Notes under the pieces: model-generated | Told to the model about the DNA's origin: nothing | The model's database searches: none | What the model saw: only the letters and a program-made list of their open reading frames with translations | Assembly: GCA_022844125.1 (NCBI GenBank) | Contig: JALHMI010000007.1 | Location: forward strand, 8,896-72,895 | Source: Pirellulales bacterium | GTDB taxonomy: Bacteria; Planctomycetota; Planctomycetia; Pirellulales; PALSA-1355 | Direction: 5' to 3' | Length of the DNA: 64,000 nt | Shown here: one piece after another, positions 8,026 to 15,915 of the stretch | Position numbering within the stretch: the stretch's first letter is position 1 | How the letters are laid out: each line of letters begins with the position of its first letter | Position numbers and translations under genes: made by a program

Positions 8026-9405
8026 TTACAGCAACTCCGAAATTACTTCCCCGCGATCAATCGCCGGGATCGGCCGGCCTGCGTGATTCAGGAAGCTCGT
8101 GGCTGGATCGATTCCCAGCCGGTCGTAGATTGTCGCGTGCAAATCGCATGCTTCCAGCGGTCGATCGACCGGCACTTCGCCGAGCCGATTCGTAGCGCCT
8201 ACGACCCGGCCACCCTGAATGCCGCCACCGCCGATGAGCACGCTCAAGGCGTTCCCCCAGTGATCGCGGCCGGGTGTGCCCATGCTGCCGGCGGGGCCGC
8301 CGTTGCCGCCGTTATTCATCCGCGGCGTACGGCTGAACTCACCGCACAGCACGACCAGTGTCTTCTCGATCAGTCCCCGCTGTTCGAGGTCCATGAACAG
8401 CCCCGAAACCAACGAATCGACCACGGGCAGGTAGTTTTCGTAACCCTTCTTGAGATCCCAGTGATGGTCCCAGCCGCCCATGTGCACGGTGACCCAGGTG
8501 CTGCCAGCCTCGACGAGCCGCCGGGCAAGCAGCGTGCTCTGGCCCCAGGAATGCCGTCCGTACAGATCGCGAGTGGCGGGATCTTCGCTGGCGATGTCGA
8601 ACGCTTTGCGAGCCTCGCCGCCGGTGACCATCTCGTAGGCCTTGTGGTCGAAGCTGTCCATGGTTTCCATGGCGCCCGAAGCATCCATGTCGCGGCGCAT
8701 GCGATCGAAGTCGGCGAGCAGCGTACGGCGATTCTCCAGCCGATCGATCGTCATCGAACCGGCAAGGTTGATGTTGTCGACCTTGAATTCGGCCGCGTTC
8801 GGATCGCCGCCGGTTTCGAACGGGTCGTACGAGTGACCGAGATAGTTCGCGCCGAAGTAGCCGGGGCGCAGGCCAATGCTCGCCGCGATGGGCACGGCCG
8901 CGTAAGCCGGCATCCCGCTCTTGCGCGGTCCGACCAGCCGCGCGGCGATCGAACCGATCGAGGGATACTTGCCGGTCGTGTCCGCTCCGCTGGCGCCGCC
9001 GCGCGAGGTGAGCATGTAATGCCCGCCGGTGAAGTGGTCGCCGTTGTCGTGATGGAGCGAACGGATCAGCGAAAACTTATCCGCGATCTTGGCCTGCTTG
9101 GGGAACAGCTCAGTCACCGCGACGCCGGGGACGTTCGTCCGGATGGGATTCCAGATGCCGCGGTACTCGACCGGGGCATCGGGTTTCATGTCGTAGGTGT
9201 CGAGGTGCGAGGGACCGCCATCGAGCCAGAGCATGATGACCGAGGTGTCCTTGGTCGGGCGACCGGCGAGCCGCGAGGCTTCCTTGGCCCGCAGGATCTG
9301 CGGCAGCCCGACGCTGGCCATGCCGGCCACGCCCAGTTGCACGAAGCTGCGGCGGGTCATCCCGTCGCAATACCGGCCCGAACCATTCGCATGGATCCGC
9401 AACAT
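8026..9405 (-). CDS. DUF1501 protein with Tat-like signal (copy 1)
   Basis: A 459-residue protein. I chose the ATG at 9405 because CGGAGGGG lies 4 bases upstream; the frame itself opens further 5'. The N-terminus has a twin-arginine-type signal, MTRRSFVQLGVAGMASVGLP, implying export of a folded protein. The DUF1501 domain, remotely related to the sulfatase/alkaline phosphatase fold, follows with VIMLWLDGGPSHLDTYD, HMGGWDHHWD and VVLCGEFSRTPRMN. The family is hugely expanded in planctomycetes and its substrate is unknown. The DUF1549/1553 partner seen elsewhere in this window is absent here. Confidence 0.88.
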   Translation of the reverse strand: MLRIHANGSGRYCDGMTRRSFVQLGVAGMASVGLPQILRAKEASRLAGRPTKDTSVIMLWLDGGPSHLDTYDMKPDAPVEYRGIWNPIRTNVPGVAVTELFPKQAKIADKFSLIRSLHHDNGDHFTGGHYMLTSRGGASGADTTGKYPSIGSIAARLVGPRKSGMPAYAAVPIAASIGLRPGYFGANYLGHSYDPFETGGDPNAAEFKVDNINLAGSMTIDRLENRRTLLADFDRMRRDMDASGAMETMDSFDHKAYEMVTGGEARKAFDIASEDPATRDLYGRHSWGQSTLLARRLVEAGSTWVTVHMGGWDHHWDLKKGYENYLPVVDSLVSGLFMDLEQRGLIEKTLVVLCGEFSRTPRMNNGGNGGPAGSMGTPGRDHWGNALSVLIGGGGIQGGRVVGATNRLGEVPVDRPLEACDLHATIYDRLGIDPATSFLNHAGRPIPAIDRGEVISELL

Positions 9406-9678
9406 GATTCCCCTCCGAGAGCATGAGCCCCCAAAAGCCTGAACCCAAGAAGCCAGAACACAGGGGGCTGGTGACGGACGCATCAACCATCCTTGATTGG
9501 ACCTGATTCTAACACTGGTCCGTTCGAATGGTCAATTAGCAGGCAACCGCGAACGGCGGGGTTTTTCTGGGGCTGTTGAGAACCGCCCCGCCCTTGGTTA
9601 CATTGCATTATCCGCGTTCTACGGCCCAGCTTCGGGCACCTTCTGGACCATTGCTTGCACGTTTAGAGGACTCTCCCC

Positions 9679-11127
9679 ATGTTCCGCCTGCCTAAGTGCG
9701 GGGCCACCGCCCTGCTCCTCCTCTCCTGTCTGCTGATGCTGGGCGCCGCCCCCGGCGAAGAAAAGACTGCCCCCGGCGAAGAAAAGACCGCTCTCGACGA
9801 ATACGTTGCCAAGCCCGACCCGGTGTACAGCTATAAGCTGGTCAACACACTGCCGGGCGAAGGCTTCACCACTTTCGTGCTCGAAATGACCTCGCAGTCG
9901 TGGCTCACCGAGTCCGAAGTCGACCGTCCGGTCTGGAAACATTGGATGATTATCACCAAGCCCGACGAAGTGAAGTCTTCGACCGGCCTGCTCTACATCT
10001 CGGGCGGTTCGAATGAGAGCAGCGCCCCGGACAAGGTCGACCCGCTGACTTCGCAGCTCGCCAAGGGGAGCGGCTCAGTGGTGACCGAGCTCAAGATGGT
10101 GCCGAACCAGCCGCTGGTATTCAACGGCGACGGCAAGCGGCGCACCGAAGACTCATTGATCGCCTACACCTGGGATAAGTACCTCCGCACGGGCGAAGAG
10201 AAGTGGCCTGCCCGACTTCCGATGACTAAGTCGGCCGTTCGCGCGATGGACACGATCACCGACTTTTGCGCCAAGGAAGAAGGCGGCAAGGTGACGGTCG
10301 ACAAGTTCGTGGTCTGCGGCGGCTCGAAGCGCGGCTGGACCACCTGGACGACCGCCGTCGTCGACGACCGCGTGGTGGCCATCGCTCCGATGGTCATCGA
10401 CATGTTGAACATCGTGCCCTCGTTCAAGCACCACTGGCAGGCCTATGGTTTCTGGGCTCCGGCCGTCGGCGATTACACCGCGCAGAAGATCATGGACTGG
10501 AGCGGTTCGCCCCAGTACGCCGCGCTGATGAAGATCGTCGAGCCCTATGAGTATCGCAGTCGTTTGACGATGCCCAAGTACATCATCAACGCCACGGGCG
10601 ATCAGTTCTTCCTGCCCGACTCGTGGCAGTTTTATTGGGACGAGCTGCCGGGGCCGAAGTACCTCCGCTATGTGCCGAACGCCGAGCACAGCATGCGTGG
10701 CACTGACGTTCCGTTCACGCTGCTCTCGTTCTACAACGCCGTGAAGAATGGCACGACGTTGCCCGAGTACAGCTTCAAGGTGCACGAAGACGGGACCACC
10801 TCGGTGAAGACCGACGTGAAGCCGAAGGAAGTCAAGCTCTGGCAAGCCACGAATCCCAAGGCGCGCGATTTTCGTGTCGACCGGATCGGCCGCGTTTGGA
10901 AGAGCAAGAAGCTCGAGGCCAACGAAGACGGCAGCTACTCAGGCGGTGTGGAGAAGCCGGAAGAAGGCTACACGGCTTATATGATCGAGCTCACCTACGA
11001 CAACCCGGGCTCGCCACCGCTGAAGTTCACGACCGGCGTGAAGGTGATTCCGGACGTCCTGCCGCACGAGTACAAGCAGCCACAACTGCCGATCGAAGCG
11101 GAAGCCGCGGCGGCCGCCGGCGGTTAA
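9679..11127 (+). CDS. PhoPQ-activated pathogenicity-related (PqaA-type) alpha/beta hydrolase, secreted
   Basis: A 482-residue protein with a signal peptide (LLLLSCLLMLGAAPG). It matches the PhoPQ-activated pathogenicity-related family: YISGGSNES, then VCGGSKRGWTTW with the nucleophile-type GGSKRG, IINATGDQFFLPDSW carrying the likely acid, and PNAEHSM for the His. The C-terminal ~90 residues form a separate beta-rich domain. The family name comes from a Salmonella gene; in planctomycetes these are secreted hydrolases of unknown substrate. A 21-base tandem duplication doubles APGEEKT just after the signal peptide. A strong terminator follows at 11192-11226. Confidence 0.88.
   Translation: MFRLPKCGATALLLLSCLLMLGAAPGEEKTAPGEEKTALDEYVAKPDPVYSYKLVNTLPGEGFTTFVLEMTSQSWLTESEVDRPVWKHWMIITKPDEVKSSTGLLYISGGSNESSAPDKVDPLTSQLAKGSGSVVTELKMVPNQPLVFNGDGKRRTEDSLIAYTWDKYLRTGEEKWPARLPMTKSAVRAMDTITDFCAKEEGGKVTVDKFVVCGGSKRGWTTWTTAVVDDRVVAIAPMVIDMLNIVPSFKHHWQAYGFWAPAVGDYTAQKIMDWSGSPQYAALMKIVEPYEYRSRLTMPKYIINATGDQFFLPDSWQFYWDELPGPKYLRYVPNAEHSMRGTDVPFTLLSFYNAVKNGTTLPEYSFKVHEDGTTSVKTDVKPKEVKLWQATNPKARDFRVDRIGRVWKSKKLEANEDGSYSGGVEKPEEGYTAYMIELTYDNPGSPPLKFTTGVKVIPDVLPHEYKQPQLPIEAEAAAAAGG
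9748..9789 (+). repeat. 21-base tandem duplication inside the PqaA-type gene
   Basis: Units 9748-9768 and 9769-9789 differ at one base and encode APGEEKT twice, immediately after the predicted signal peptide. The unit length is a multiple of three, so the frame is kept. This looks like a recent in-frame duplication. Confidence 0.9.
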
Positions 11128-11133
11128 TGAATA

Positions 11134-11153
11134 CGGTGCCAGGAACCTTTTTT
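11134..11153 (+). repeat. Short dispersed repeat, copy A (TGCCAGGAACC core)
   Basis: CGGTGCCAGGAACCTTTTTT lies just after the PqaA-type stop codon. A near-identical sequence occurs in the opposite orientation at 12563-12581, giving an inverted pair around the esterase gene. Short repeats of this general look (REP-like) are a common feature of bacterial intergenic DNA; the assignment here is inference. Confidence 0.55.
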
Positions 11154-11191
11154 GGATCCGGGCCGCACGAAGCACGGGGTAGCAGCGCATC

Positions 11192-11226
11192 GGGTCGGGA
11201 GTCTTCGGACTCCCGGCCCATTTTTT
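11192..11226 (+). terminator. Intrinsic terminator with TTCG tetraloop
   Basis: A 12-pair stem (11192-11203 with 11208-11219, one G-U pair) closes on a TTCG tetraloop. GGAGTC/GACTCC flank the loop. TTTTTT follows at 11221-11226. It lies 65 bases downstream of the PqaA-type stop and should end that transcript. Confidence 0.88.
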
Positions 11227-11357
11227 GTTGTCGGCAGAACAGTTTACCCTGCGCCGCGCGTGTTCGTGCATGATTGATTTTGGGGCCGCGGGGTAACACG
11301 CGAGAGGCCAAGGCGGCGCATGAAGCCGGGGGTGCGGAACTACTTGCTGGCGTATCG

Positions 11358-11561
11358 ATGGTGCTCCGTTTGCGCCTGGCAGACAAGGTTTGGGTTCTGG
11401 CCGGTCGTCATCGTGGAGAGACAATCGAGATCGGCCATCTCGCAGAGGGTAACGACGTACACGTCTATGGCAAGAAAACGCCGCAGAGTGAGTCCATTAT
11501 GGTTTGGCAAGTTCGAGTCTGCCGTGTCGGCGAATCGCAGCCGGCGAGCGAACGCAACTAG
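11358..11561 (+). CDS. Possible small protein of unknown function
   Basis: A 67-residue frame starting MVLRLRLADKVWVLAGRHRGETIEIG. The opening resembles a small beta-barrel with a KOW-like turn (VWVLAGRHRGE), but I do not recognise a family. Codon third positions are less GC-biased than in neighbouring genes and no clear ribosome-binding site is present. It lies between the PqaA terminator and the convergent esterase gene, which ends 6 bases away. It may be real or chance. Confidence 0.35.
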   Translation: MVLRLRLADKVWVLAGRHRGETIEIGHLAEGNDVHVYGKKTPQSESIMVWQVRVCRVGESQPASERN

Positions 11562-11566
11562 CTGCA

Positions 11567-12478
11567 TTACTTCAGGTGCTTGTCAAACCAGTCGGCGATC
11601 GTCTTCATGTCGTCGTGCCAGTCCTTCCAGCCGTGGGCGTCGCCTTTCTTAACGATCAGTTCGCACGGCACGCCGGCCGCTTTGAATTTCTCGATCATCA
11701 GCTCCGACTGCTGCACCGGCACCAGGTAGTCCTTGTCGCCGTGAATCAGCAGCGTCGGCGGGTCGTCGGAACTCACATGTTGGGCCGGCGAGATCTGCCG
11801 GGCGATTTCACGCCGCTTCTCCTCGCTGACCGGCGCGAAGTACTTCCGCTCGGCGTCCCACTCGCGGAAATCGAACGGAGCGCGGAGCGGATCTTTGATC
11901 CCCTGATTCAGCCACTCGAAGCCGGGCGTGCCGTAGTTCAGGAAATCCGTCGGCGGAAAGAAACATGCCACGGCCTGCACGCGGCTGCTCGCCTTCTCAA
12001 CATCGTCCTTGGCCTTCTCGTCGCCGGGCGTGCCCGCGGTGCCAATCATCAGCGACAGGTGCCCGCCGGCCGAGCCGCCGCTGATCCCGATCCGGTTCGG
12101 ATCGACCCCATAATCGCCAGCATGGGTGCGGATGAAACGCACCGCCCGGTTCATGTCCGCCACGATCTCGGGCACCGTGAACTGCGGCTGGCTACCATGC
12201 ACCACGGCGAACACGGTGTAGCCGCGGGAGAGCAACTCGCGCAGAAAGTCGAGATTGATGTGCTCGTGCGAGGAGAACCAGCCGCCGCTGACCGTCCAGA
12301 TGATCGCCGCGCCGTTGGCGTTCTCTTTCGGCTGGAACACGTCCATGGTTAACGCCATGCCGTGCTTGCGGCCGTAGATCACGTCGCTCTGGCGGGTGAA
12401 GTTCTCGTCCCTCGCAAGGCAGTTCGCGGCGGTTGATGCCAATACGAGCGTAAGTAGCAAGCGAGCGGTCGTTCGCAT
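11567..12478 (-). CDS. Secreted alpha/beta hydrolase (BD-FAE/esterase-lipase type)
   Basis: A 303-residue protein with a signal peptide (TARLLLTLVLASTAANCLA). The alpha/beta-hydrolase fold is clear: TVSGGWFSS in the oxyanion region, the nucleophile elbow GISGGSAGGHLS (Ser in GGSAGG), LLIHGDKDYLVPVQQ for the acid, and DAHGW for the His. It resembles acetyl-xylan-esterase-like or other small-ester hydrolases that act outside the cytoplasm. It lies downstream of, and in the same direction as, the DUF1549/1553-DUF1501 pair, with a 123-base gap that contains a dispersed repeat. Confidence 0.85.
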   Translation of the reverse strand: MRTTARLLLTLVLASTAANCLARDENFTRQSDVIYGRKHGMALTMDVFQPKENANGAAIIWTVSGGWFSSHEHINLDFLRELLSRGYTVFAVVHGSQPQFTVPEIVADMNRAVRFIRTHAGDYGVDPNRIGISGGSAGGHLSLMIGTAGTPGDEKAKDDVEKASSRVQAVACFFPPTDFLNYGTPGFEWLNQGIKDPLRAPFDFREWDAERKYFAPVSEEKRREIARQISPAQHVSSDDPPTLLIHGDKDYLVPVQQSELMIEKFKAAGVPCELIVKKGDAHGWKDWHDDMKTIADWFDKHLK

Positions 12479-12562
12479 GATGGGTTATCCGGACGGGAAA
12501 GGTGGGACGCGGCTGCCGGCCGATTGTGAATGGCGCAGGCGGCCGCCGCAAGGGCCGCAGCG

Positions 12563-12581
12563 AAAACGGTTCCTGGCAACG
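12563..12581 (-). repeat. Short dispersed repeat, copy B (TGCCAGGAACC core)
   Basis: Read on the minus strand this is CGTTGCCAGGAACCGTTTT, matching copy A at 11134-11153 at 16 of about 18 positions. It sits between the DUF1501 gene and the esterase gene. Confidence 0.55.
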
Positions 12582-12601
12582 TTCTCCACGCGAGCCGTCT
12601 T

Positions 12602-13927
12602 CTAGAACAGCTCGCGGATCACTTCGCCGTGTTCGACGAGCTTGATCGGGCGGCGGTCGGCCGTGATGTACTCTTCGGCCGGATCGATGCCCAGCACCTG
12701 GCAGAATGTCATGAACAGGTCGCCCACGCCGACGGGCCTGTCAGTGACGTGGACACCGTCGTGGTCCGTGGCGCCGATGACCTGGCCGGTACGAACCCCG
12801 GCGCCGGAGAGGCCCACCAGCCAGCCTTCACTGTAATGCTCACGGCCGCCGTCGGGCTTGAACTTGGGAGTGCGACCGAATTCCCCCATCCAGACCACCA
12901 GCGTGTTTTCGAGCATTCCGCGCTGAGCCAAATCGGTGAGCAGCGTTGAGTAGGCAGGATCGCACTCGTTGCACAAGAGCGGGTTCTGCTCCCAGCCAAG
13001 CCTATGCGTGTCCCAGCCTTGGTCGCCGACCGAGCCGGTGCTGATCACCTCGACAAAGCTGACCCCCTGCTCAACCAGCCGGCGGGCAAGCAAACAGCCC
13101 TGGCCGAACTCAGTCCGGCCATAGGCATCACGTAGTTCCGCCGGTTCGTCTTCCAGGTCGAACACGCCCACGCGCGGGCTGAGCACCAGCCGCGAAGTGC
13201 GGCGATAAACGTCTTGCTTCTCGGCCACGGCCTGGCTGCCCCCGGCCTTGGCGAACTCGCCATCGAGCTGCTCGGCCAGAGCCAGGCGGCGCTCGACCAC
13301 GGTTGGAGCAACCTGCGGGGCGAGATTCGGTGGCAGCGCGCCGGGCTGGTCAACCTTGAATGGATTGTAGCGCACGCCCAGCACGCCGGCGTCGACGTCG
13401 CGCGTCGTGATCCGCGGTTTGCCGATTCGCACGAAACTCGGTAGCTCAGATTCGAACCGCTCGCGGTCGCGGGCCACAATCGAACCCCAGGTCGGATAGC
13501 GAACCGCCGGGTTCAAGTGATAGCCCGTCCGTACCAGAGCAATCGCCCGTTCGTGGTCCTTCTCGTCGCTGACCATCGAGCGGATCAGTGCGATCTGGTC
13601 GAGCTTGCGCGCCATTTGCGGCCAGCCCTCGGCCACCTGCACGCCGGGAAGCGAGGTATGAATCGCATGCGCGGGCCCCTGATACTTCGAGCCCGGCTTG
13701 GGGTTGAACGTGTCGTACTGGCTGGGGCCGCCGTCCATCCACAGCAGGATCATTGACTTGCCTTGCTGGCGGAGTTCGTCAGCCTTGGCCACGAGTAAGT
13801 CGTGCCAGCCTAAGCGAAGCGCGCCGAGCCCAAGGCTCGCGGCGGCCGTCCGACGCAGAAAGCCCCGGCGGCTGATGACGCCGTCGGTCGACATTCCGAC
13901 GTCGAGGATCGCTTGCTCGTGCTGCAT
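12602..13927 (-). CDS. DUF1501 protein with Tat-like signal (copy 2)
   Basis: A 441-residue protein with a twin-arginine signal (SRRGFLRRTAAASLGLGALR), so it is probably exported folded. DUF1501 landmarks are ILLWMDGGPSQYDTFNPKPG, DQGWDTHRLGWEQN and LVVWMGEFGRTPKFKPDGG. It starts 36 bases after the stop of the DUF1549/1553 gene and is surely co-transcribed with it, the standard planctomycete arrangement. The family is thought to be an extracytoplasmic hydrolase-like enzyme working with the haem-bearing DUF1549/1553 partner; neither reaction nor substrate is established. Confidence 0.9.
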   Translation of the reverse strand: MQHEQAILDVGMSTDGVISRRGFLRRTAAASLGLGALRLGWHDLLVAKADELRQQGKSMILLWMDGGPSQYDTFNPKPGSKYQGPAHAIHTSLPGVQVAEGWPQMARKLDQIALIRSMVSDEKDHERAIALVRTGYHLNPAVRYPTWGSIVARDRERFESELPSFVRIGKPRITTRDVDAGVLGVRYNPFKVDQPGALPPNLAPQVAPTVVERRLALAEQLDGEFAKAGGSQAVAEKQDVYRRTSRLVLSPRVGVFDLEDEPAELRDAYGRTEFGQGCLLARRLVEQGVSFVEVISTGSVGDQGWDTHRLGWEQNPLLCNECDPAYSTLLTDLAQRGMLENTLVVWMGEFGRTPKFKPDGGREHYSEGWLVGLSGAGVRTGQVIGATDHDGVHVTDRPVGVGDLFMTFCQVLGIDPAEEYITADRRPIKLVEHGEVIRELF

Positions 13928-13963
13928 CGAGAGTACCGCCTTTCGCGTTTCCGACCTATCGTC

Positions 13964-15583
13964 CTAACGGCGTGTCGTGAATTCGGCCGAGTTCACCAGC
14001 GCCCAGAGCAGGTCTTCGAATGCCGCTTGGCGGTCGCCGAGCTTTTTGAGGTGCTCAACCGCCAGCGACACTTCGCCGTCTTCCGCCTCGCGCGCCAGGA
14101 CACGCTGATAAAGCGTCCGCACGGCGGCCGGATCATCCGCTTCGCTCTTGAGCAGCTCGGCCAGCATGGTGCCGCTCTCGGGCGAAGCATCGATTTGCTT
14201 TTGCAGTTGCTCGTTGTTCATCATCCACAGGGCCTGCGACATCGTTCGCGGCGCATCAAATGGAGCGAACGATGGATCGTTGCCGAAGGCCGCGTTCACC
14301 AGGTCGCGGGTGCTCTGCGGCGGTGGCGGAAAGCGGATCTCGGGCGTGGGCTCGACTTTGGGTGGCGTCACGTTCGGCAACTCGATGCCGACGGCCAGCG
14401 CGGCGAACACCTCGTCCCCCCGCAGGCGGAGCGGCGCAGCGATTGCCGAGTCGGCAGTCTGCGCGTCGGTCGTGCGGATACCGCGGCGATACGCTTCGCT
14501 GTTCACAATCAGCCGAAACAAGTCCTTCAGGTCGTGATCACTTGTGCGGAAGTGATCCGTCAGCGCCAAGTGCACTTCGGGCCAGAGCGGTGTCTGCGAA
14601 TTGCCCAGGTCGTCAATCGGCTCGTAGAACCCGCGCCCCATCAGCCGCGCCCAGACACGATTCGTCAGCGCTTTGGCAAACCACGGATTGTCTCGCGCGG
14701 TCACCCAGGCGGCGAGCTGCTCGCGACGCTCAAGGTCGCTCTTGCCCTTGCCGAGCGGATCGCCGTCGAGCACCGTGGGCGACATGGCGGTCCCCTTCTT
14801 GAACGGGTCCGCCATATCGGGCATCAGGTACTCGCCCTTCTCCGCCGAGCTGACCACAGTGGCGCCGCCATCGTTCCAGGGGAGCTTACTCTTGCTGCGG
14901 GCGAAGAACGCCGCGAGCTCATGAAACTGCGCTCGCTGCCAGCGATCGAACGGGTGGTCATGGCATTGTGCACAGCCGATCTGCTGGCCGAGAAAAATCC
15001 GGCTCGTTTCGCCGGCCAGATTCGTGGCATTAGCCGCGTGGTAGCCGACGAACGTGGCCGCGGGCACGTCGTCGATCTTGCCCGTGGCTATGATCAGCTC
15101 GCGGACCACCTCGTGCCACGGTGCGTTCTGGTTGAACTTCTCGGCAAGCCACTTTTTCAGTGGGTCGTAATTCAGGTAGGTGAGCTCTGGCGGCGGTACG
15201 CGATAGGCGATCGTATCCGACCAGTAATTCGCCCAGTTCCGGCCGAACTCCTCGCTCGCGAGAAGTTGCTCGATGGCATTTGCATCCCGGCCGGCGGACT
15301 GGTCTGCGGCGAAGGCCTCTTGCTCGGCAAGTGTCGGCTGGCGGCCGATGAGGTCGAAGCTTAGCCGGCGAAGAAACTCCGCATCCGTCTGCCTGATCGT
15401 CTGGGCCTGGAAGCCCGCCTGGGCGGCAATCAGCTCGTCGAGCTTTGGCGACGTCAATCGCTCGGGGGCCGAATTCTGCACACCCGGATCGTCGGGCGTG
15501 GCGGCCTGAGCCGAGCCAGTCAGGACCACGAGCAGGGACAGCATCAGGATCGGCAGCGGTGACTTTGGCAGGCAGAAAGTCAT
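13964..15583 (-). CDS. DUF1549/DUF1553 protein with CxxCH motif
   Basis: A 539-residue protein with a signal peptide (SPLPILMLSLLVVLTGSAQA). I chose the ATG at 15583 because it begins the signal peptide. The N-terminal DUF1549 domain (about residues 40-250) has FLRRLSFDLIGRQPTLAE and GCAQCHDHPFDRW, a CxxCH site that would bind c-type haem. The C-terminal DUF1553 domain (about 290-530) has GRGFYEPIDDLGNSQTP and MMNNEQLQKQI. The family is characteristic of Planctomycetes and Verrucomicrobia and is exported. It is the first gene of an operon with DUF1501. It lacks the fused planctomycete cytochrome or LamG domains carried by larger relatives. Confidence 0.9.
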   Translation of the reverse strand: MTFCLPKSPLPILMLSLLVVLTGSAQAATPDDPGVQNSAPERLTSPKLDELIAAQAGFQAQTIRQTDAEFLRRLSFDLIGRQPTLAEQEAFAADQSAGRDANAIEQLLASEEFGRNWANYWSDTIAYRVPPPELTYLNYDPLKKWLAEKFNQNAPWHEVVRELIIATGKIDDVPAATFVGYHAANATNLAGETSRIFLGQQIGCAQCHDHPFDRWQRAQFHELAAFFARSKSKLPWNDGGATVVSSAEKGEYLMPDMADPFKKGTAMSPTVLDGDPLGKGKSDLERREQLAAWVTARDNPWFAKALTNRVWARLMGRGFYEPIDDLGNSQTPLWPEVHLALTDHFRTSDHDLKDLFRLIVNSEAYRRGIRTTDAQTADSAIAAPLRLRGDEVFAALAVGIELPNVTPPKVEPTPEIRFPPPPQSTRDLVNAAFGNDPSFAPFDAPRTMSQALWMMNNEQLQKQIDASPESGTMLAELLKSEADDPAAVRTLYQRVLAREAEDGEVSLAVEHLKKLGDRQAAFEDLLWALVNSAEFTTRR

Positions 15584-15913
15584 GGGGCATCTCGGCTTAG
15601 TGCGGCGGGCCAGTGCCACTTCGTGAGCGGGGTGCGTGCAGTATAGCCGCGGGGCTTTTCGGCGGTCAACGTATTTCGATGCGTGCCGCTTCCCCGCAGC
15701 AGGCGGACGCGGGTGAAATGGACATGAAGTGTCCGTGATTCTGACCGCCACAACGGTTAATGTTGCCGGAATCAGACGCGAGAAATTTGCCACGCATTTG
15801 CTTGCGTTAGCCTTGGCTGCGGCTAAACTATCAGTGTCCCTGCTGGCTGTCCCCACAGCCAGTCGTGCACGTGACCCCAGAACCCTGTTTAGCGGCAGGG
15901 TTCTGGGGGTTTT
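15584..15913. other. Intergenic region with two hairpins and an orphan plus-strand terminator
   Basis: 330 bases upstream of the DUF1549/1553 gene and downstream of the TPR gene, both on the minus strand. The right end carries a CTGGCTGT/ACAGCCAG hairpin with a CCCC loop (15842-15863) and then an intrinsic terminator (15875-15915), both read on the plus strand. No plus-strand gene precedes them. A 71-codon frame at 15729-15944 runs through the terminator and is not credible. A small RNA transcribed rightwards is the simplest reading. Confidence 0.45.
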
Positions 15914-15915
15914 TT
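15875..15915 (+). terminator. Strong intrinsic terminator, no upstream plus-strand gene
   Basis: CCCCAGAACCCTG (15875-15887) pairs perfectly with CAGGGTTCTGGGG (15896-15908) around an 8-base loop and is followed by six T at 15910-15915. The T-run overlaps the stop codon of the TPR-glycosyltransferase gene on the other strand. On the minus strand no T-run follows, so it terminates plus-strand transcripts only. Confidence 0.8.
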
